Source: Rhodobacter sp. (GTDB lineage: Bacteria > Pseudomonadota > Alphaproteobacteria > Rhodobacterales > Rhodobacteraceae). From it: a stretch of 8,675 bases of DNA. A program made the translations under genes and the position numbers. Below are positions 1 to 6,525 of the stretch, in pieces; positions within the stretch are counted from its first letter, which is position 1, and each line of letters opens with the position of its first letter. The notes below the pieces were generated by a model, which saw only the letters and a list, made by a program, of their open reading frames with translations, did not search any database and was not told the origin of the DNA. The DNA lies in assembly GCA_027482795.1 (NCBI GenBank), contig JAIXVS010000080.1, positions 1 to 8,675 on the forward strand, written 5' to 3'.

Positions 1-35
1 CTTCGCGTCACGATACCCCAAACGGGAGGGATAGA

Positions 36-686
36 ATGACCAAAGCATTGATCACTTGGGGCGGATGGGATGGGCACGAGCCTGACAAAGTCGCCGCCCT
101 TTTTGCCGCCGATCTGCGCGATGCGGGGATGGAGGTGACGGTTTTTGACACCCTCGCCTGTTTTGACGACCCAGCAGAACTGACCGATCTGGCGCTGATC
201 GTGCCGATTTGGACGATGTCCACCATCGGCAAAGAACAGTCCGAACATGTGCAGGCGGCGGTGGCGGCGGGCGTGGGCCTTGCAGGCTGCCATGGCGGCA
301 TGTGCGATGCGTTCCGCAATGATGTGGGCTGGCAGTTTATGACGGGCGCGCAGTGGGTCGCCCATCCTGGCAATGACGGGGTCGAGTATCGCGTGCGCAT
401 AACATCCGATGATCCGCTTGTCGCGGGCATCGCCGATTTTGATGTTAAGACCGAACAGTATTACCTACACATCGACCCTGCGGTAAAGGTTCACGCCGTC
501 TGCGATTTCCCGCTGGTCGATGGCCCCCATGCCCCCAACGGCCCCGTCGCCATGCCTGTGGTCTTTAGCAAAATGTGGGGCAAGGGGCGGGTGTATTACA
601 ACGCTTTGGGCCATCAGGCCAATGTGATTGACCATGGCCCTGCGCGCGAAATGCTGCGGCGCGGCATGACTTGGGCGGCAAGATAG
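36..686 (+). CDS. ThuA-like domain protein (216 aa)
   Basis: The protein resembles the ThuA / trehalose-utilisation family, which has a class I glutamine-amidotransferase-like fold. Members often sit beside sugar dehydrogenases; the substrate is not established. Visible motifs are WGGWDGHEP (8-16), after the first strand; GLAGCHGGMCDAF (81-93), at the place of the nucleophile-elbow-like GxHG turn; WVAHPG (107-112); TEQYYLHIDP (139-148); and GKGRVYYNALGHQ (182-194), the typical C-terminal block. No signal peptide or membrane segment is seen, so it is probably cytoplasmic. The start is supported by GGGAGGG at 24-30, 5 nt before ATG. Two short open frames enter from the left edge: one stops at 32-34 and the other at 37-39, the latter giving an ATGA overlap with this start. 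An upstream gene could therefore be translationally coupled, but its identity cannot be read. It has no evident link to the propionate genes, from which it is separated by a terminator. Family assignment is fairly safe; biochemical role unknown. Confidence 0.85.
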   Translation: MTKALITWGGWDGHEPDKVAALFAADLRDAGMEVTVFDTLACFDDPAELTDLALIVPIWTMSTIGKEQSEHVQAAVAAGVGLAGCHGGMCDAFRNDVGWQFMTGAQWVAHPGNDGVEYRVRITSDDPLVAGIADFDVKTEQYYLHIDPAVKVHAVCDFPLVDGPHAPNGPVAMPVVFSKMWGKGRVYYNALGHQANVIDHGPAREMLRRGMTWAAR

Positions 687-733
687 GGGGCTGCGCGCCC
701 CCTCGCCTTCGGCTCACCCCGCGAGGTATTTTT
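686..733 (+). terminator. Intrinsic terminator after the ThuA-like gene
   Basis: Two overlapping hairpins follow the stop codon. The first is GGGGGC (686-691) with GCCCCC (697-702) around a 5-nt loop. The second is CCTCGC (701-706) with GCGAGG (721-726), followed by TATTTTT (727-733). The U-run makes the second a plausible Rho-independent terminator for rightward transcription. On the - strand no U-run follows, so it does not obviously stop mcm transcripts. Confidence 0.8.
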
Positions 734-747
734 AGAGTTAGGAAGAC

Positions 748-2874
748 CTAAGTCTTAGCCGCGCGGATTAGGCCTAGGATATCTTTCGCGGCGGCGGGGA
801 TGTTGGTGCCGGGGCCGAAGATGGCCTTAACCCCTGCGTCATACAGGAACTGGTAATCCTGCTGCGGGATCACGCCGCCGCAGATCACCAATATCTCGCC
901 CGCGCCAGCCGCGCGCAGCGCCTGCACCAGTTTGGGGGCAAGGGTTTTATGGCCCGCCGCTTGGGATGATATGCCAATCACATGCACATCATTGTCGATG
1001 GCATCTTGCGCCGCCTCTTCTGGGGTTTGGAACAAGGGGCCGACATCCACGTCAAAGCCAATATCGGCAAAGGCGGTGGCGATAACCTTGGCCCCACGAT
1101 CATGCCCGTCTTGGCCCATTTTCACCACCAGCATACGGGGGCGGCGGCCTTCGGCCTGCGCAAAATCTTCCACGTCTTTTTGAATGGCGGCAAAGCCTGC
1201 ATCCCCTTCATAGGCCGCGCCATAAACCCCTGCCAATGTTTTCACCTCGGCGCGGTGGCGGCCAAAGATTTTCTCCATCGCCATACTGATCTCTCCTACA
1301 GTTGCGCGGGCGCGGGCCGCCGTGACAGCCGCATCCAGCAAATTGCCGCCATCTGCGGCGCGGCGGGTCAACTCATCCAGCGCTGCCGTGCAAGCGCCTT
1401 CGTCCCGCGCGGCGCGGGTGGCGGCCAGCCGTGCAATTTGCGCGTCCCGCACGGCGTGGTTGTCGATATCCAAAATCTCAATCGCGTCTTCTTTGGGCAG
1501 GCGGTACTTGTTCACCCCAACCACCACCTCGTCGCCGCGATCAATCGCGGCCTGACGCTTGGCCGCCGATTCCTCGATCCGCAGTTTGGGCATACCCGAT
1601 GCCACGGCTTTGGTCATACCGCCCATCGCCTCGACTTCTTCAATCAGCGCCCAGGCCTCGCGCGCCAACTGATCGGTCAGGCTTTCCACATAGTAGCTGC
1701 CCGCCAGCGGGTCGATCACGCGCGTCACCCCCGTTTCATGCTGCAAGATCAGCTGCGTATTGCGCGCAATGCGGGCGGAAAATTCGGTGGGCAGGGCCAT
1801 CGCCTCGTCCAGCGCATTGGTGTGCAGGCTTTGCGTGCCGCCCAGCACCGCCGACATCGCCTCATACGCGGTGCGGATCACGTTGTTATAGGGGTCAGCC
1901 TCTTGCAAGCTTACCCCGCTGGTCTGGCAATGGGTGCGCAGCATCAGGCTGGCCTGATTTTTGGGCTGAAATTCCGACATAATCCGATGCCACAGCAGGC
2001 GGGCGGCGCGCAGCTTTGCCGCCTCCATGAAGAAATTCATGCCAATGGCAAAGAAGAACGACAAGCGGCCCGCAAAATCATCCACATTCATGCCGCGCGC
2101 CAGCGCCGCGCGCACGTATTCGCGCCCATCCGCCAGCGTATAGGCCAGTTCCTGCACCAAATTCGCGCCCGCCTCTTGCATGTGATAGCCCGAGATCGAG
2201 ATCGAATTGAACTTCGGCATATGCGCGGATGTGTATTCAATAATATCCGCGATAATCCGCATCGATGGTTCTGGCGGATAGATATAGGTGTTGCGCACCA
2301 TAAACTCTTTCAGAATGTCGTTCTGAATCGTGCCCGACAGCAGCGCGGGGCCCACGCCCTGCTCTTCGCCCGCAACAATAAAGCTGGCCAGAATGGGGAT
2401 AACCGCCCCGTTCATCGTCATGGATACCGAGACTTTATCCAGCGGGATACCGTCGAACAAAATCTTCATATCCTCGACACTGTCAATCGCCACCCCCGCC
2501 TTGCCCACATCGCCCGTCACGCGCGGATGGTCGGAATCGTAGCCGCGATGAGTGGCCAGATCAAAGGCCACCGACACGCCCTGCTGCCCCGCCGCCAAAT
2601 TTTTGCGGTAAAAGGCATTGCTGGCCTCTGCCGTGGAAAAGCCTGCGTATTGGCGAATTGTCCACGGGCGGCCTGCATACATTGTGGCCTTCACCCCGCG
2701 CGTATAGGGCGCAAAGCCCGGCATCTCGCCCATCTGCGGCAGGTCTGCGGTATCGGCGGCTGTATACAGCGGCTTTACTGTGATGCCTTCCAGCGTATGC
2801 CAATCAAGGCTTTCAATCGGGCGGTCTTTCAACTCGCGCGTGGCCAATGCCTGCCATTTTGCCGTATCGGTCAT
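748..2874 (-). CDS. mcm: Methylmalonyl-CoA mutase, adenosylcobalamin-dependent (708 aa)
   Basis: This enzyme interconverts (R)-methylmalonyl-CoA and succinyl-CoA by a B12 radical rearrangement in the cytoplasm, the last step of propionyl-CoA assimilation. The N-terminal TIM-barrel substrate domain carries TMYAGRPWTIRQYAGFS (64-80), diagnostic for methylmalonyl- rather than ethylmalonyl-CoA mutase; Tyr66 should match the active-site Tyr89 of the Propionibacterium enzyme, and His231 in SGYHMQEAGA its His244. The C-terminal cobalamin domain starts near 577 with the base-off motif D589-G-H591-D-R-G594, followed by GISSQAAGH (634-642) and VICGG (664-668). The length fits the single-chain form. I chose ATG at 2874 because AAGGAG (2881-2886) lies 6 nt upstream; starts at 2907 and 2898 lack such a site. 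It lies 512 nt downstream of pccA on the same strand, but the gap is filled by an opposing gene, so it probably has its own promoter. It is intact with all key residues. Confidence 0.97.
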   Translation of the reverse strand: MTDTAKWQALATRELKDRPIESLDWHTLEGITVKPLYTAADTADLPQMGEMPGFAPYTRGVKATMYAGRPWTIRQYAGFSTAEASNAFYRKNLAAGQQGVSVAFDLATHRGYDSDHPRVTGDVGKAGVAIDSVEDMKILFDGIPLDKVSVSMTMNGAVIPILASFIVAGEEQGVGPALLSGTIQNDILKEFMVRNTYIYPPEPSMRIIADIIEYTSAHMPKFNSISISGYHMQEAGANLVQELAYTLADGREYVRAALARGMNVDDFAGRLSFFFAIGMNFFMEAAKLRAARLLWHRIMSEFQPKNQASLMLRTHCQTSGVSLQEADPYNNVIRTAYEAMSAVLGGTQSLHTNALDEAMALPTEFSARIARNTQLILQHETGVTRVIDPLAGSYYVESLTDQLAREAWALIEEVEAMGGMTKAVASGMPKLRIEESAAKRQAAIDRGDEVVVGVNKYRLPKEDAIEILDIDNHAVRDAQIARLAATRAARDEGACTAALDELTRRAADGGNLLDAAVTAARARATVGEISMAMEKIFGRHRAEVKTLAGVYGAAYEGDAGFAAIQKDVEDFAQAEGRRPRMLVVKMGQDGHDRGAKVIATAFADIGFDVDVGPLFQTPEEAAQDAIDNDVHVIGISSQAAGHKTLAPKLVQALRAAGAGEILVICGGVIPQQDYQFLYDAGVKAIFGPGTNIPAAAKDILGLIRAAKT

Positions 2875-2905
2875 ATCGCTCTCCTTTGGGCGGGGCATAA
2901 TTTGC

Positions 2906-2920
2906 ACCCTTTAACCCTTT
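2906..2920. repeat. Tandem 8-bp repeat in the mcm / DUF4174 divergent promoter region
   Basis: The 78-bp gap between the divergent starts (2875-2952) must hold the mcm promoter and, unless it is read otherwise, that of the DUF4174 gene. It contains ACCCTTTA followed directly by ACCCTTTG (period 8 bp), read as AAAGGGT twice on the mcm strand. It could be an operator, but there is no independent support. I found no convincing -35/-10 pair for either direction; AATTAT near 2895-2900 is only a weak -10 candidate for mcm. Confidence 0.35.
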
Positions 2921-2952
2921 GTAATGTTGCGCCCGTGCCCTATATCAAGGGC

Positions 2953-3384
2953 ATGAAACACCTGTTTGTCTTGGCCGTCATGGCCGCGCTTTATGCGGCC
3001 CCAAGCATGGGCGCGCCGATGCAGCCCACCCCGCCCAGCGCCGTTGATCTGGACGCGCTGAAATATGTCTCGCGCGTGCTGGTGGTCTTTGCCCCCGCGC
3101 CAGAAGACCCCAATTTCCTGCGCCAAATGTCCCTGCTGGCTGAGGATCGGGGCGAGCTGGCGGAGCGTGATTTTGTGCTGGTCGTCGATACAGACCCCGC
3201 CGCAATGTCGCCCCTGCGCACCAAACTGCGCCCGTCAGGGTTTACCCTGCTGGTGCTGGACAAAGACGGCAAAACCGCCCTGCGCAAACCGCGCCCATGG
3301 TCCTTGCGCGAAATTATGCGCGCCATCGACAAGCTGCCTTCGCGGCAGGGCGAAATCCTAGAAGCGCTGCCTTCGGGGCGGTAG
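2953..3384 (+). CDS. DUF4174-type secreted thioredoxin-fold-like protein (143 aa)
   Basis: The N-terminus (MKH, then a hydrophobic run at 4-16 and PSMGA at 17-21) looks like a Sec signal peptide, so the mature protein of about 120 residues should be periplasmic. The rest matches what I know of DUF4174: VLVVFAPAPEDP (42-53) as first strand, RDFVLVVDTD (72-81) as second, FTLLVLDKDGKTALR (97-111) as a hairpin, and a helical tail ending RQGEIL (131-136). The pattern suggests a thioredoxin-like fold, but there is no CxxC, so redox catalysis is unlikely. Function unknown. It lies between pccA and mcm but on the opposite strand; its stop (3382-3384) is 1 nt from the pccA stop. AAGGG (2947-2951) is only 1 nt before ATG, so the ribosome site is poor; an in-frame GTG at 2935 is an alternative start adding six residues. 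Confidence 0.83.
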   Translation: MKHLFVLAVMAALYAAPSMGAPMQPTPPSAVDLDALKYVSRVLVVFAPAPEDPNFLRQMSLLAEDRGELAERDFVLVVDTDPAAMSPLRTKLRPSGFTLLVLDKDGKTALRKPRPWSLREIMRAIDKLPSRQGEILEALPSGR

Positions 3385-3385
3385 G

Positions 3386-5389
3386 TCATTCAAACTCCAT
3401 TATCACGTCGTCCACCTTCAGGCTGGCCCCCGCGCTGGCCTTGACGGCTTTGACCACGCCTTTGCGTTCGGCTTTCAGGATGTTTTCCATCTTCATCGCC
3501 TCAACCGTGGCCAACGCTTGGCCTTCTTGCACCTCATCCCCCACTGCCACCATAACATTGGTCACCAAACCCGGCATGGGGCACAGCAAGAACTTCGATG
3601 TATCGGGCGGGGTCTTTTCCAGCATCAATTTTGCCAGTTCCGCCTGACGCGGGGTGCGCACATGGCATTTCACATCTGCCCCGCGCAGGCGCAAACGGAA
3701 GCCGCCGCTGATTTTGGCCACCTTCATCACCAAAGATGTGCCATCCACCATCAGCTTTGCAAGCGGCTGTCCAGGTGTCCAATCGGACGCCACGCGCACA
3801 ACCACGCCATCTGCAAAATGCACCGATGATCCGTCATGGTCGGCAGCAATTCTCACAGAATGCTCAGCTCCCTGCAAAGTGACAACCCAATCATCCCCCA
3901 CGCGGCGTTCGTGGTTGTCCATTGTGCCCGAAACCTTTGTGCGGCGAATTTCGGCCACGCGGTTCATCGCGGAAGCAGCGGCGGCCACGCGCCGCAGCGT
4001 ACCTTCATCCAATGTCGCACCTTGAAAGCCTTCGGGGTATTCTTCAGCGATAAAGGCCGTGGTGATATTGCCTGAAATAAAGCGCGGATGATCCATCACC
4101 GCGCCCACAAACGGCAGGTTATGGCCGATGCCTTCCACCTCGAACGTATCAAGGGCAATGCGCATCTCGTCAATCGCGCCCGTGCGGGTTGGGGCCCATG
4201 TGCACAGCTTGGCAATCATCGGATCGTAGAACATCGAAATCTCGCCGCCCTCGAACACGCCCGTATCATTGCGCACAATCCCGCCCGTTGGCGTTACCCC
4301 TTCAACAGGGGGGCGATACCGCGTCAGGCGGCCAATCGATGGCAAAAAGTTGCGATACGGGTCTTCGGCATAAAGGCGGCTTTCCATCGCCCAGCCGTTG
4401 ATTTTCAGATCGCCCTGCGCAAAGGGCAGCGGCTGCCCCGCAGCTACGCGGATCATCTGTTCCACCAAATCCACGCCCGTGATAAGTTCGGTCACAGGAT
4501 GTTCCACCTGAAGCCGCGTGTTCATTTCCAGAAAATAGAAATTGCGCGCGCCGTCGACGATAAACTCAACAGTCCCCGCCGATGTGTACCCCACCGCACG
4601 CGCCAGCGCGCAGGCCTGCTCGCCCATCGCGCGGCGCGTCGCCTCGTCTAAAAAGGGCGAGGGGGCCTCTTCGATCACCTTTTGATTGCGGCGCTGAATG
4701 GAACATTCGCGTTCGTGCAAATACACGATATTGCCGTGCTTATCGGCCAGCACCTGAATTTCAATATGGCGCGGCTGCGTGACGAATTTTTCGATGAAAA
4801 TGCGGTCATCGCCAAAACTCGCCGCCGCCTCGTTTTTGGACGATCCGAACCCCTCGCGCGCCTCGGCTTCATTCCACGCAATGCGCATCCCCTTACCGCC
4901 GCCGCCTGCCGATGCCTTAATCATCACAGGGTATCCGATTTGGGTGGCAATTTTCACCGCCTCATCCGCATCGGCAATCAGGCCCATATGTCCGGGCACG
5001 GTTGAAACGCCCGCCTCTTGGGCGATTTTCTTAGATGTAATCTTATCGCCCATCGCCTCAATCGCGGGGGACGGCGGGCCGATAAACGCCACACCTGCCG
5101 CCTCTAGCGCGGCAGCAAAATTCATGTTTTCCGACAAAAACCCATAGCCGGGATGCACCGCTTCGGCCCCCGTCGCCTTAATCGCGGCCATGATCTTATC
5201 AATCACAATATAGCTTTGCGCGGCGGGGGATGGGCCGATATGCACCGCCTCATCGGCCATTTTTACATGCAGCGCGCCGCGATCCGCGTCAGAATAGACC
5301 GCGACAGTTTTAATACCCATTTTGCGGGCAGTTTTGATCACGCGGCAGGCAATCTCGCCCCGATTGGCGATAAGGATTTTCTTAAACAT
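3386..5389 (-). CDS. pccA: Propionyl-CoA carboxylase alpha subunit, biotin carboxylase and carrier (667 aa)
   Basis: It carboxylates its own biotin with ATP and bicarbonate and presents it to PccB to make methylmalonyl-CoA. Domains in order: biotin-carboxylase N-domain from KKILIANRGEIACRVI (3-18) with HPGYGFLSEN (79-88); ATP-grasp with the glycine loop GGGGKGM (162-168) and EMNTRLQVEHPVTE (288-301), including catalytic Arg292 and Glu296; C-domain to about 450; a BT-like linker that docks PccB (about 480-590); and a biotinyl domain with AMKM at 631-634, Lys633 being the biotinylation site. The BT linker and length favour PccA over acetyl-CoA carboxylase AccC, which lacks the carrier domain. 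ATG at 5389 is supported by AGGAG (5397-5401), 7 nt away; an in-frame extension to 5473 would translate through a terminator hairpin and is rejected. It is separated from pccB by about 1.9 kb and three terminators. Intact. Confidence 0.97.
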   Translation of the reverse strand: MFKKILIANRGEIACRVIKTARKMGIKTVAVYSDADRGALHVKMADEAVHIGPSPAAQSYIVIDKIMAAIKATGAEAVHPGYGFLSENMNFAAALEAAGVAFIGPPSPAIEAMGDKITSKKIAQEAGVSTVPGHMGLIADADEAVKIATQIGYPVMIKASAGGGGKGMRIAWNEAEAREGFGSSKNEAAASFGDDRIFIEKFVTQPRHIEIQVLADKHGNIVYLHERECSIQRRNQKVIEEAPSPFLDEATRRAMGEQACALARAVGYTSAGTVEFIVDGARNFYFLEMNTRLQVEHPVTELITGVDLVEQMIRVAAGQPLPFAQGDLKINGWAMESRLYAEDPYRNFLPSIGRLTRYRPPVEGVTPTGGIVRNDTGVFEGGEISMFYDPMIAKLCTWAPTRTGAIDEMRIALDTFEVEGIGHNLPFVGAVMDHPRFISGNITTAFIAEEYPEGFQGATLDEGTLRRVAAAASAMNRVAEIRRTKVSGTMDNHERRVGDDWVVTLQGAEHSVRIAADHDGSSVHFADGVVVRVASDWTPGQPLAKLMVDGTSLVMKVAKISGGFRLRLRGADVKCHVRTPRQAELAKLMLEKTPPDTSKFLLCPMPGLVTNVMVAVGDEVQEGQALATVEAMKMENILKAERKGVVKAVKASAGASLKVDDVIMEFE

Positions 5390-5407
5390 GGGCAAGCTCC
5401 TGATAGG

Positions 5408-5433
5408 GCCACAGGCGGGCCAAAGCCCGTGGC
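5408..5433 (-). promoter_or_regulatory. Hairpin in the pccA leader, just upstream of its ribosome binding site
   Basis: On the pccA strand GCCAC pairs with GTGGC (5429-5433 with 5408-5412), and inside it GGGC pairs with GCCC (5425-5428 with 5417-5420) around a 4-nt loop, with a 4-nt bulge at 5413-5416. The structure ends 6 nt before the AGGAG site. It could stabilise the transcript or modulate translation. It is visible as pairing only; a regulatory role is inference. Confidence 0.35.
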
Positions 5434-5453
5434 AAAATGCGCTGCGCACATGC

Positions 5454-5489
5454 AAAAAGGGCCAAGCGGGCAATCAGCCCGTTTGACCC
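5454..5489 (-). terminator. Intrinsic terminator between the lipoprotein gene and pccA
   Basis: On the - strand GGGTCAAACGGGC (5489-5477) pairs with GCCCGCTTGGCCC (5471-5459) around the loop TGATT, with one mismatch and one G-U pair, followed by five U (5458-5454). It starts 34 nt after the lipoprotein stop and ends 64 nt before the pccA start, so it fits as the end of the lipoprotein transcript and blocks readthrough into pccA unless leaky. Confidence 0.85.
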
Positions 5490-5523
5490 TAAACACGCAG
5501 CTGGCCCAAAGGCCGAAAGTGTT

Positions 5524-5727
5524 TTAGTACCGCGCGCCGCAGACGTTGACGTCGTCGCAGACGGTGCCGAACAGGCCGCCAATAACAGCGCCCGTATACA
5601 AATTGCCGCCCGTAACGGATGTAAGCGCCACGCCAACGCCCGCGCCCAAAAGGCCGCGCTGAATGTCATTATCCATACAAGCTGTAAGCGGCATGGCCAA
5701 AAGGCCAAGCACAATAAATTTCCGCAT
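5524..5727 (-). CDS. Small glycine-rich lipoprotein (67 aa), unknown function
   Basis: MRKFIVLGLLAMPLTAC has a basic start, a hydrophobic stretch and a lipobox LTAC (14-17), so Cys17 should be lipidated after type II signal cleavage; Met at +2 does not look like an inner-membrane retention signal. The mature part of about 51 residues is rich in small residues with a glycine-zipper-like pattern (GLLGAGVGVALTSVTGG 25-41; TGAVIGGLFG 45-54) and has two further cysteines, 57 and 63, that could form a disulphide. No enzyme motif is visible. ATG at 5727 has GAGG (5734-5737) 6 nt upstream and a good -10 element before it, and the gene is followed by a strong terminator, so it appears to be its own transcription unit inserted between pccB and pccA. 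It may be structural in the envelope; the link to propionate metabolism is positional only. Confidence 0.8.
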   Translation of the reverse strand: MRKFIVLGLLAMPLTACMDNDIQRGLLGAGVGVALTSVTGGNLYTGAVIGGLFGTVCDDVNVCGARY

Positions 5728-5751
5728 GATATGCCTCGATCGTTTGTTGTA

Positions 5752-5757
5752 ATTATA
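5752..5757 (-). promoter_or_regulatory. -10 element (TATAAT) for the lipoprotein gene
   Basis: A perfect TATAAT on the - strand lies 24 nt before the ATG at 5727, giving a predicted start of transcription near 5745 and a leader of about 18 nt. No good TTGACA-like -35 hexamer is found 16-18 nt upstream, so strength or dependence on an activator is open. It lies downstream of the terminator at 5848-5816, consistent with an independent promoter. Confidence 0.5.
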
Positions 5758-5815
5758 ATCGAGTCTACAGAATCTCGCGCCGTTTGGGAAGAATTTTCTG
5801 CGATATCGTTGCACC

Positions 5816-5848
5816 AAAAAAACGGCCCAACCCCCGTAGGGCTGGGCC
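5816..5848 (-). terminator. Intrinsic terminator downstream of the 133-aa gene
   Basis: On the - strand GGCCCAGCCC (5848-5839) pairs with GGGTTGGGCC (5833-5824) around a 5-nt loop: 10 bp with one G-U. After one G comes a run of seven U (5822-5816). This is one of the clearest Rho-independent terminators in the window. It ends the transcript of the upstream 133-residue protein about 170 nt after its stop codon. Confidence 0.9.
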
Positions 5849-5944
5849 AGTTCAAAGGGAAAGTATCACAAGGAATGCCCTTGGTCACGTCAAGGGCGGC
5901 AACGCATGTCGCGGTGGACGTGTCTTCACTGTCTGCCAAGCGCG

Positions 5945-6016
5945 GCGCGCGCGCAAATGGCAATATGTCGCAGCGCGCCCACTGCGCCAAAACTTGCCGA
6001 TCTGCCGCGCGCGCGC
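5945..6016 (-). other. Nested hairpin with two alternating CG tracts, right after the 133-aa stop
   Basis: Two GCGCGCGCGC tracts (5945-5954 and 6007-6016) can pair. Inside them GGCAA pairs with TTGCC (5959-5963 with 5994-5998), and inside that CGCAG with CTGCG (5969-5973 with 5982-5986), leaving an 8-nt loop. The internal loops are asymmetric. The structure starts at the base after the stop codon. It is followed by about 95 nt without recognisable features, then the terminator at 5848-5816. It may be a 3' stability element or part of a 3'-UTR-derived RNA. Confidence 0.4.
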
Positions 6017-6418
6017 TCATTCGTCCTCGTCCTCGTCATCCCAATCGGAAAAGTCCATCGGAACGGCATTTTCATCAAAAACTTCGGGAAAGGAAACTGC
6101 GGCGCGTTTGACATCAATGCGCAGCAACGCATCATAACTGGCTGGGTCAAACGGGTCTTCCGCAGGCACAACTTCACGGCCCAGCAGCCACGATAGGCGG
6201 CCCGCGTCCAAATTGCCCCGCTCGAACGGCTCTTCACCAAAATGCGCCCAAAGCGCCGCCATAAAGCCAGCGTCGGCCAGTTTATCGGCATGTTTGCGGT
6301 CTTTATACCGCTCGCGCCGTACCAATTTCGTGGTGCCATCTTTGTGGTTGGCGCGCCGAATGGTGAATTGATAATCCGAACCGGGCAAGCGCCCCGGAAA
6401 TCCGCGATGTTTTAGCAT
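6017..6418 (-). CDS. Unrecognised 133-aa protein with a very acidic C-terminus
   Basis: I do not recognise a named family. The N-terminal half is basic (RRANHKDGTTKLVRRERYKDRKHADK, 21-46, interrupted here only by acidic Asp27, Glu36 and Asp40), the middle is a likely helix with aromatics (GFMAALWAHFGEEPF, 51-65), and the protein ends in DWDDEDEDE (125-133). No signal peptide, membrane segment or metal motif is visible; it is probably cytoplasmic. Charge segregation of this kind suits a protein or nucleic acid binding partner, but that is speculation. ATG at 6418 is chosen over an in-frame ATG at 6445 because AAAGGGGG (6431-6424) lies 5 nt upstream. That site is predicted to be buried in a hairpin. 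The gene is bracketed by terminators (6566-6526 and 5848-5816), so it is its own unit between pccB and pccA. Codon use looks like its neighbours, so a real gene is likely; function unknown. Confidence 0.8.
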   Translation of the reverse strand: MLKHRGFPGRLPGSDYQFTIRRANHKDGTTKLVRRERYKDRKHADKLADAGFMAALWAHFGEEPFERGNLDAGRLSWLLGREVVPAEDPFDPASYDALLRIDVKRAAVSFPEVFDENAVPMDFSDWDDEDEDE

Positions 6419-6423
6419 ATGTG

Positions 6424-6466
6424 CCCCCTTTGCCTGCGCGCGCATTGGCCTGATCGCGCAAGGGGG
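6424..6466 (-). promoter_or_regulatory. Hairpin that would bury the ribosome binding site of the 133-aa gene
   Basis: On the - strand CCCCCTT (6466-6460) can pair with AAGGGGG (6430-6424), which is the Shine-Dalgarno sequence, and directly inside it GCGCG (6459-6455) pairs with CGCGC (6440-6436), leaving a 14-nt loop and a 5-nt bulge at 6431-6435. That is 12 base pairs covering the ribosome site 5 nt before ATG. Such a fold could act as a translational switch or a thermosensor. I found no clear promoter between it and the terminator upstream. Confidence 0.45.
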
Positions 6467-6525
6467 GTGCTGTCACAAAGCGCGCCCGCGCTCAAGTGTG
6501 CGATATGCAGTGTGATCGGGGCATG

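Noticed and set aside
1..35. End of an upstream gene on the + strand
   Set aside because: Two different frames are open to a stop at 32-34 or 37-39; 30 bases are too few to decide which, if either, is coding.
734..770. Intrinsic terminator for mcm on the - strand
   Set aside because: Only a 5-bp AAGAC/GTCTT hairpin around the stop codon is present, with no U-run after it.
2901..2925. Possible site for the propionate regulator PccR (as I recall, TTTGCAAA-N4-TTTGCAAA in Rhodobacter sphaeroides) upstream of mcm
   Set aside because: Only a partial half-site TTTGCA is present and nothing suitable lies 12 bp away. The more likely location, upstream of pccB, is outside the window.
982..3384. An 800-codon + strand reading frame antisense to mcm that runs into DUF4174
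   Set aside because: Its upstream 650 codons mirror mcm, a clearly conserved enzyme gene, and the translation is rich in His, Arg and Cys with no family pattern. Only the last 143 codons (DUF4174) are credible.
5390..5473. N-terminal extension of PccA by 28 residues
   Set aside because: It would be translated from inside a terminator hairpin, and biotin carboxylases typically begin at the KILIANRGEIA block; a proper ribosome site exists for 5389.
5382..6020. A 212-codon - strand frame starting in an ATGA overlap with the end of the 133-aa gene
   Set aside because: It crosses two strong terminators and the lipoprotein gene in another frame; the sequence is not protein-like beyond the first few residues.
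5437..6111. A 224-codon + strand frame across the lipoprotein and intergenic region
   Set aside because: It is antisense to the lipoprotein gene and two terminators, and the product is a low-information Ala/Arg-rich sequence.
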